Of a DNA stretch of 46,253 bases, positions 41,588 through 46,253 are shown piece after piece; the stretch's first letter is position 1; every line of letters begins with the position of its first letter. Source of the stretch: an uncultured Lachnospiraceae bacterium (lineage in GTDB: Bacteria > Bacillota > Clostridia > Lachnospirales > Lachnospiraceae). The translations under genes and the position numbers were made by a program. The notes beneath the pieces were generated by a model, which had not been told where the DNA came from, did no database searches, and saw only the letters and a program-made list of their open reading frames with translations. Location: NCBI GenBank assembly GCA_910585905.1, contig CAJUID010000026.1, positions 1 to 46,253 on the forward strand. The letters run 5' to 3'.

Positions 41588-42406
41588 ATGTATCAGTTTA
41601 CAGATGACTGCCTAACTGGGCTTGAGACTATTGATAACGAGCACCGTCAGTTATTTCAATCTATTAATGAGATATCGGATGTTCTTATGGATGAAACGAA
41701 AAATGCCGAGGAGGTTTTGCAGTCAGCAAAAAACCTAATGGCTACCTTAAAGAAATACGCTGCTACCCATTTTGCGCATGAAGAGGACTATATGAAGGAA
41801 ATCCATGACCCTGAACTGCTGCGCCAGAAAAGGGAACATGCCGAATTTACAAGCAGGGTAAATAGCTCAGACTGGGAGTCAATGGATGTAGCACAAGGAA
41901 TCCGGGTTTTACAGGATATGATGGAATACTTATCACTCTGGCTATACCGCCATATCTTGTCTAGCGACACATTAATTGGGAAAATGAAAACAGTGCATGA
42001 TAATCCCGTTATGCTTACGTTTTCTGAAGAATATTACACTGGCGTTGATATCATAGACAGAGAACACCGACGCCTATTTGAGATTTTGGCAGATTTAAAT
42101 GATCTAAACCGAAAGGATTTTGTATCGGATAAATATGATGCTATCGTGGACGTAGTGGAGGAATTAAAAGACTATACTGTTAAGCATTTTCAGGATGAAG
42201 AGCGCTATATGGAAAGCATACAGTATGAGGGCCTATCTGTTCAGCAGAACTTACATAAGACATTTATTGATAAAATGGACCAGATTAACCTAAATGATGT
42301 AGACGAAAACCAGCAGGCATATATAGATGTCTTAATAGATTTTCTCGCAAACTGGTTAATCAACCATATTATGAAGATGGATCAGAAAATACCAGTTGTG
42401 GATTAA
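41588..42406 (+). CDS. Tandem bacteriohemerythrin with altered iron ligands
   Basis: The 272-residue protein has two hemerythrin domains (about 8-130 and 148-268). Expected diiron ligands in domain 1 are His19, His61, Glu65, His84, His122 and Asp127; in domain 2 His160, His200, Glu204, His223, His260 and Asp265. The seventh ligand, the first His of H-x3-H, is Gln in both (Gln80 and Gln219). The oxygen-carrier fold is otherwise complete. ATG 41588 follows GAGGAAGGGGAAG. Such proteins bind oxygen or deliver it away from anaerobic enzymes; with Gln in place of one ligand, O2 binding or NO/peroxide reactivity may differ. The 28-nt box lies upstream. Confidence 0.85.
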   Translation: MYQFTDDCLTGLETIDNEHRQLFQSINEISDVLMDETKNAEEVLQSAKNLMATLKKYAATHFAHEEDYMKEIHDPELLRQKREHAEFTSRVNSSDWESMDVAQGIRVLQDMMEYLSLWLYRHILSSDTLIGKMKTVHDNPVMLTFSEEYYTGVDIIDREHRRLFEILADLNDLNRKDFVSDKYDAIVDVVEELKDYTVKHFQDEERYMESIQYEGLSVQQNLHKTFIDKMDQINLNDVDENQQAYIDVLIDFLANWLINHIMKMDQKIPVVD

Positions 42407-42431
42407 GCCATACAAATGGCACACATCGAAA

Positions 42432-42452
42432 AAGCCCCGTAAAACGGGGCTT
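42432..42452 (-). terminator. Terminator of tRNA-Leu
   Basis: AAGCCCCGT (42432-42440) and ACGGGGCTT (42444-42452) form a 9-bp stem with a 3-nt loop. The minus strand reads on into TTTTTCG. It ends the transcript of the tRNA 12 nt away, and may also brake the opposing hemerythrin transcript. Confidence 0.75.
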
Positions 42453-42464
42453 AACTTCATTCAG

Positions 42465-42548
42465 TGCGGATAACAGGAGTTGAACCTGCACGGGTATTCC
42501 CACTAGAACCTAAATCTAGCGCGTCTGCCAATTCCGCCATATCCGCTT
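42465..42548 (-). tRNA. tRNA-Leu (anticodon UAG)
   Basis: An 84-nt type II tRNA. The acceptor arms GCGGATA and TATCCGC pair with discriminator A; the D-arm AATTGGCAGACG, the anticodon stem-loop CTAGA-TTTAGGT-TCTAG with anticodon UAG, a long variable arm (TGGGAATACCCG) and the T-arm GGTTCAACTCC follow in order. The 3' CCA is not encoded. Single tRNA with its own terminator. Confidence 0.93.
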
Positions 42549-42655
42549 GTTACTGGACTGACATACTAAACAGTGATGCTATTCTTTTCACAGTCCAATA
42601 ATAACTCTGATATCATAGCATCTAAAAGAGATTGTGTCAATGAGAAATTTTAACT

Positions 42656-43153
42656 TCACTCCGCAGGAAACAGCAAATTCTTCTTTTTCGCCTCAAATTC
42701 CTCCTGTGTAATCGCCCCAGAGTCCAGTAATTTCTTATATTGCCCAATTAACTCTATTTTTTTTGCCTCTTCTTGAGCCAAATCACTTGCTTGCGCTTTT
42801 TCTAATTGTTTCTTTTGCTGAAGTTTTAACCGACGCTCTGTATCCTCACGATTTCTCCCGCAAGAACAAGATGTCACATAATTTGCATTAATGGTATTGC
42901 AATAACTACATGTCCAACCACCATTATTTAAGATATTATCCTGCCTTGCTTTCTGCATCAAAATGCTTTGGGAATAGCTGGGGCGGGTCACTTCAGGCTT
43001 AGACAAAGCGACCATCAATGCCACAAAGCCAAAAAAGAACCCCCACCAAAACCAGTTATCATCATAGCCTTTATTATTAATAACTGAATTTGCCGCAATA
43101 CCGAAAACGATTCCCTGCACAGCATATAGAAACAAAAAAGTAAAAAGTGTCAT
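42656..43153 (-). CDS. Membrane protein with zinc ribbon and C-terminal SHOCT domain
   Basis: The 165-residue protein has two N-terminal membrane helices (about 2-22 and 33-50), a Cys4 ribbon WTCSYCNTINANYVTSCSCGRNR (about 80-100), a basic coiled-coil (about 105-135), and a SHOCT motif at the end: IELIGQYKKLLDSGAITQEEFEAKKKNLL. SHOCT is usually an assembly or regulatory tail of membrane proteins. ATG 43153 follows GGGAGGGCATACAG. Function unknown. Confidence 0.7.
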   Translation of the reverse strand: MTLFTFLFLYAVQGIVFGIAANSVINNKGYDDNWFWWGFFFGFVALMVALSKPEVTRPSYSQSILMQKARQDNILNNGGWTCSYCNTINANYVTSCSCGRNREDTERRLKLQQKKQLEKAQASDLAQEEAKKIELIGQYKKLLDSGAITQEEFEAKKKNLLFPAE

Positions 43154-43492
43154 CTGTATGCCCTCCCTATTATCATTACATCGAAACCTGCCAAAAATAT
43201 AAGGAAATATTTCTGACATATACTTTAAAAATTATAACATAATGTTATATTAAGGGTCAATCAGATTTGCTTTCTCTTCTTTTGCCCAATCTTGTGACCA
43301 CTATGCTTAGTGTATTTTATTTACAAAATTTCCATCAATATCCCATATATTATCAAGCAAATTTTAGCACATTTCAAATTCCCTCTCTGCTACTTCCTTA
43401 TAGAAGCCACCTAATCACTTTAGTGCAACCCAACTGCAATCTATCATATGTAAGCCACAGCGTCAACACACTAATAGTTTGACTTATACAAT

Positions 43493-43593
43493 TGTCCCAT
43501 TTGGAAACAGAAATAATATGAAATACACAAAACAAAATTAGATAATATTTGTGTTATCTATAACTATAGATTATCCGCTTTAAAAATGGGACA
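43493..43593. repeat. Inverted repeat upstream of ispE
   Basis: TGTCCCATTT (43493-43502) and AAATGGGACA (43584-43593) are 10-nt inverted arms 81 nt apart. ATGAAATACA also recurs as a direct repeat at about 43517 and 43600. The 43220-43611 region has no supported gene; it is AT-rich. The arms could bind a regulator, but the spacing is long. Confidence 0.4.
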
Positions 43594-43611
43594 TCCAACA
43601 TGAAATACATA

Positions 43612-43640
43612 TTGACATTTTGTATTATCTCATGCAAAAT
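43612..43640 (+). promoter_or_regulatory. Putative promoter of ispE
   Basis: A perfect TTGACA (43612-43617) with CAAAAT (43635-43640) at 17 nt, 92 nt before the chosen start. Confidence 0.5.
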
Positions 43641-43731
43641 TATTAATAGAAAAACCGAAAGATATTAGTTTGTGCGCATGGAGGGAAATATGATTCGTAT
43701 CGGGAAAAAAAATGTAGAAATGGGGGGTAAT

Positions 43732-44613
43732 ATGTTAAACAAAGTTACCATTAAGGCACCCGCAAAAATTAATCTTACCTTAGATGTAATCGGTGAAAAG
43801 CCAGACGGCTATCATGAGCTGCGCATGATTATGCAGACCATTGACCTCTGTGACGAATTGACCATTGCACACACTGGTTCGCCAAAAATAGAATTAACTA
43901 TGGACAAAGAACTGCCTGAGCCAATCAATTTAGAAGAAAATCTAGTCTATAAAGCTGCTAGATTGCTTCAGAAACAATATCAGCTTCCCTTTGGCTTTCA
44001 GATCCATTTGACAAAAAACATTCCTGCCGCAGCAGGATTGGCAGGCGGCAGCACTGACTGTGCCGCGACACTACTTGGAATTAACCATCTTTGCGGGCTT
44101 TCCCTCACCAAAGACGAATTATGTGAATTAGGCGTGACACTTGGTGCGGATGTCCCTTTTTGTATAAAACAAGGGACGATGCTTTCCGAGGGAATCGGCG
44201 AGCGATTAACCCCTCTTTCAGACCTTCCGCCACTCTGGGTTCTTTTGATCAAACCTGCATTTTCTATAAGCACTGCATACGTCTATCAGAACCTGCATTG
44301 GAAACGCTTAAGTTATCATCCTAATACGGCAGCCGCAATAGATGCCATTAACCGGCAGGATGTTGTCGGGCTTGCAAAAAATCTTTCTAATGTACTGGAA
44401 ACCGTTACTTTTCCAGAACATCCAGAACTCCCAGAAGTAAAAGATTTTTTCTTGCAAAATGGTGCCATTGGCTCCCTGATGAGCGGAAGCGGTCCAACTG
44501 TCTATGGTTTATATCAGGATGAGATTCTTGCCCGCATTGCCTGCAAAACAGCACAAGAAAAATATCCTGAATTTGAAACGATACTTTGCCAGACAAAAAT
44601 TCCTGAAAAATAA
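43732..44613 (+). CDS. ispE: 4-Diphosphocytidyl-2-C-methyl-D-erythritol kinase
   Basis: Fourth step of the MEP isoprenoid pathway. The 293-residue GHMP kinase has APAKINLTLDVIGEKPDGYHELRMIMQ at its start, the P-loop-like PAAAGLAGGSTDCAATL and LMSGSGPTVYGLY at its end. ATG 43732 follows GGGGGG at 4 nt and matches the family start MLNKVTIKAPAKINL; ATG 43690 with GGAGGG is an alternative that adds 14 residues. It stands alone; usual neighbours are elsewhere. Confidence 0.93.
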   Translation: MLNKVTIKAPAKINLTLDVIGEKPDGYHELRMIMQTIDLCDELTIAHTGSPKIELTMDKELPEPINLEENLVYKAARLLQKQYQLPFGFQIHLTKNIPAAAGLAGGSTDCAATLLGINHLCGLSLTKDELCELGVTLGADVPFCIKQGTMLSEGIGERLTPLSDLPPLWVLLIKPAFSISTAYVYQNLHWKRLSYHPNTAAAIDAINRQDVVGLAKNLSNVLETVTFPEHPELPEVKDFFLQNGAIGSLMSGSGPTVYGLYQDEILARIACKTAQEKYPEFETILCQTKIPEK

Positions 44614-44636
44614 ACACTATTTTTTTCCAAATTGGT

Positions 44637-44663
44637 TAAGTGCCAAATCAAAGCGGCCGATAT
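44637..44663 (+). promoter_or_regulatory. Sigma-D (sigma-28) type promoter
   Basis: TAAG (44637-44640), 15 nt spacer, GCCGATAT (44656-44663). This matches the Bacillus sigma-D consensus TAAA-N15-GCCGATAT at 11 of 12 bases. It precedes the 210-residue protein by 100 nt. Sigma-D normally drives late flagellar and motility genes. Confidence 0.6.
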
Positions 44664-44763
44664 ACTTAGTACAAAATATAGTATGTGACAAGATACAGGA
44701 GAGGTTCACGGACGAACCGAATAATTTGGAAATTAATGTTTATATGAAAAAGGAGGTTCTCTC

Positions 44764-45399
44764 ATGATGGATAACATGACAGTCAATAACAATGTGAACA
44801 CATATGCAGCCGAAAGCGCTAACACAACTACTACATCAAAAGCAGAGACAACTGCTGCTACTGATGAAAAAGAAAAAAATGATGCTGCCGCTGTATATGA
44901 GAAATCAAAAGACAAGAAGCCAAACAGCACAAACCAAATTTATAACAGGGATGCTGTAGTAAAGAGATTAAAAGCTGACCAGCAAAACCGTATTTCATCT
45001 ATGCAGGGGCTGGTTGAGAAATTATTAAATAAGCAAAAAGGGACTTTTGATCTTGCAAATGGAACTAACCTTGCTGAAACATTCCGTAAAGCTGCTGGCC
45101 TCGCTAGTCCTGATGACATCGCAAAGGCAAAAGCTGACATTGCAGAAGACGGTTACTGGGGTGTAGAGCAGACATCTGACAGGCTTGTCAGCATGGCAAT
45201 CGCATTGAGCGGTGGAGATACTGAGAAGGCAGAAGAAATGAAGAATGCCATCCAGAAAGGCTTTAACAAAGCAACGAAAGCTTGGGGCGAAGACCTTCCT
45301 CAGATTTGCAAAGATACATTAGACTCTGCAATGAAGAAAATGGATGATTGGAAAAACGGTGTAACAACAGCCGAAGACTATTCGAAATATCTTTCCTAA
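44764..45399 (+). CDS. Hypothetical 211-aa protein behind a sigma-D-type promoter
   Basis: I cannot name the family with confidence; the C-terminal half resembles DUF5610-type proteins (EDGYWGVEQTSDRLVSMAIALSGGD and WGEDLPQICKDTLDSAMKK). The N-terminal 60 residues are a Thr/Ala/Lys/Asn-rich low-complexity segment; no signal peptide or membrane segment; residues 75-200 are mostly helical with KGFNKATKAW. The Ser/Thr/Asn-rich start and sigma-D-like promoter suggest an exported or motility-linked protein. ATG 44764 follows AAAAGGAGGTTCTCTC; ATG 44767 is possible. Ends in a strong terminator. Confidence 0.6.
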   Translation: MMDNMTVNNNVNTYAAESANTTTTSKAETTAATDEKEKNDAAAVYEKSKDKKPNSTNQIYNRDAVVKRLKADQQNRISSMQGLVEKLLNKQKGTFDLANGTNLAETFRKAAGLASPDDIAKAKADIAEDGYWGVEQTSDRLVSMAIALSGGDTEKAEEMKNAIQKGFNKATKAWGEDLPQICKDTLDSAMKKMDDWKNGVTTAEDYSKYLS

Positions 45400-45415
45400 T
45401 CTTATCACACTAAAT

Positions 45416-45460
45416 GAAGTCGGGGCACTTGCTGCATAGCAGGTGCTCCGGCTTCGTTTT
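45416..45460 (+). terminator. Terminator after the 211-aa protein gene
   Basis: GAAGTCGGGGCACTTGCT and AGCAGGTGCTCCGGCTTC (45416-45455) pair over 18 bp with a few G-U wobbles and a GCAT loop, followed by GTTTT. Confidence 0.78.
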
Positions 45461-45535
45461 ACCTATACATCGTATTACTTTATCTTTTTTGACCATTTGC
45501 CCACACCCTATTCAACTATGCTATATAGAATATGT

Positions 45536-46147
45536 TTACTTTTTTCGATTTTTAATATAGATAAAACTTATGACGCAAACCATAATGAATGCCAGGCCAA
45601 AAATGAAAGTATGAACTATTCCAATCGGATAAGGCGAAATCCACCCCTGTTTGAAAAAAATTATTGAAATATATCCCGCCAGCATAGAAACTGGCATAAA
45701 GGCGATTCCAATGATATTAAGCCAATCAACATAGAAGGGAGCTTTTTCTATCGACAATAATTTCCCGATAAAATAGCCAGTAATTCCAACTGCCTGAATA
45801 ATCATTGAACCCCAAACAGCTTCCATTGTTTGTTCTTCATACCACCCACCAAATGCACAAAATAGCCCAATTACAACAAAGGCTGTTGATGAGATATAAA
45901 GCACCCTACTTGTAATTTGTCTGTTTTTTAGTTCCTTATTCTCTACTGGCTCAATTCCTTTTAGAATATAATCTGTTGTCACCCCAAAAAAGTCGCTCAT
46001 TATAATGATTTTTTCTAAATCTGGTGTACTTTGTTCACTTTCCCATTTGGATACAGCTTGTCGGGAAACACCTACCTTATCCGCAAGTTCCTCTTGAGAC
46101 ATTCCTTTTGTTTTTCTTAAATATTGAATTCTGTCTGCCATATTCAT
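45536..46147 (-). CDS. XRE-family regulator with a C-terminal membrane domain
   Basis: The 203-residue protein has an N-terminal Cro/C1-type helix-turn-helix (2-62; RIQYLRKTKGMSQEELADKVGVSRQAVSKWESEQSTPDLEKI, with the recognition helix SRQAVSKWE) followed by four to five hydrophobic helices (about 80-200). Such membrane-tethered XRE proteins are common in clostridia and usually regulate neighbouring genes, often of small membrane or toxin-type proteins. ATG 46147 follows AAAGGAGTGTTGACA. Target is unknown; the window ends 106 nt upstream. Confidence 0.85.
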   Translation of the reverse strand: MNMADRIQYLRKTKGMSQEELADKVGVSRQAVSKWESEQSTPDLEKIIIMSDFFGVTTDYILKGIEPVENKELKNRQITSRVLYISSTAFVVIGLFCAFGGWYEEQTMEAVWGSMIIQAVGITGYFIGKLLSIEKAPFYVDWLNIIGIAFMPVSMLAGYISIIFFKQGWISPYPIGIVHTFIFGLAFIMVCVISFIYIKNRKK

Positions 46148-46253
46148 TGTCAACACTCCTTTCTTTTTGACTTTCCCCATTTTTTTGAAAAGGATACTCT
46201 GCAGTTATCCATAGGCAGAGGAGTTTCGCCAATTTTGCTCTGTGATTGCATGA

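Noticed and set aside
42465..42548. Integration site of a mobile element at tRNA-Leu
   Set aside because: No direct repeat of the tRNA 3' end and no integrase gene within view.
43267..43482. 71-codon plus-strand frame in the gap upstream of ispE
   Set aside because: Very AT-rich, Leu/Ser/Tyr-biased, no ribosome site, no recognisable motif.
45443..45667. 74-codon plus-strand frame after the 211-aa protein gene
   Set aside because: Begins inside the terminator hairpin and runs antisense to the XRE gene.
1..46253. CRISPR array, prophage or insertion sequence
   Set aside because: No regularly spaced direct repeats, no transposase, integrase or phage structural gene is visible.

Overview
The window looks like a chromosomal segment of an anaerobic, low-GC Gram-positive bacterium of the Clostridia, most likely Lachnospiraceae. 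This is inferred from strong AGGAGG-type ribosome binding sites, an Rnf operon in the clostridial order C-D-G-E-A-B, the ribosomal gene orders rpsF-ssb-rpsR and rpmG-secE-nusG-rplK-rplA, ferredoxin and iron-alcohol dehydrogenase genes, and proteins of strict-anaerobe type. No database search was possible, so the species is not named. There is no prophage, intact insertion sequence, CRISPR array or rRNA operon. Most genes are housekeeping genes, with islands of lineage-specific genes between them.

Layout. 61-4574 (minus): one run of GH18-type hydrolase, CwlD-like amidase, Sua5/TsaC, a degenerate low-molecular-weight phosphatase and rpiB. 4750-9400: a 77-residue conserved-looking small protein, a MecA-like adaptor (plus), a DUF1858 protein, a 2[4Fe-4S] ferredoxin, an iron-dependent alcohol dehydrogenase, then a structured repeat region. 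9408-14668: truA (plus) facing a complete pantothenate/CoA run (minus; panG-like, panB, panC, panD, coaBC). 14993-17039: a PilZ protein and rpsF-ssb-rpsR. 17175-18066 (plus): a MarR regulator with a flavin-type oxidase-fold protein. 18208-25379: pyrG, then the six-gene Rnf ion-translocating ferredoxin:NAD oxidoreductase operon with its promoter.

25704-32324: an unusual isochorismatase-SARP fusion, a small FliD-C-like protein, the rpmG-secE-nusG-rplKA operon, a membrane-anchored NusG-II protein and a larger FliD-like protein. 32838-35999: a TcdA-like tRNA modification enzyme, a degenerate GGDEF protein and a zinc-type macrodomain hydrolase. 36110-41282 (minus): an ABC exporter/permease set preceded by its own histidine kinase and response regulator. 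A pair of palindromic sites lies at the ABC promoter. 41588-46147: a double-domain hemerythrin, tRNA-Leu(UAG), a zinc-ribbon/SHOCT membrane protein, ispE, a secretion- or flagellum-like 210-residue protein behind a sigma-D-type promoter, and a membrane-tethered XRE regulator.

The most unusual items are: the nicotinamidase-like enzyme fused to a SARP-type DNA-binding domain (25704-26672); a phosphatase lacking the invariant active-site arginine; a hemerythrin with the same iron-ligand His replaced by Gln in both domains; two FliD-related proteins without other flagellar genes nearby; a 28-nt box repeated upstream of two unrelated plus-strand genes; and candidate operators of the two-component system.
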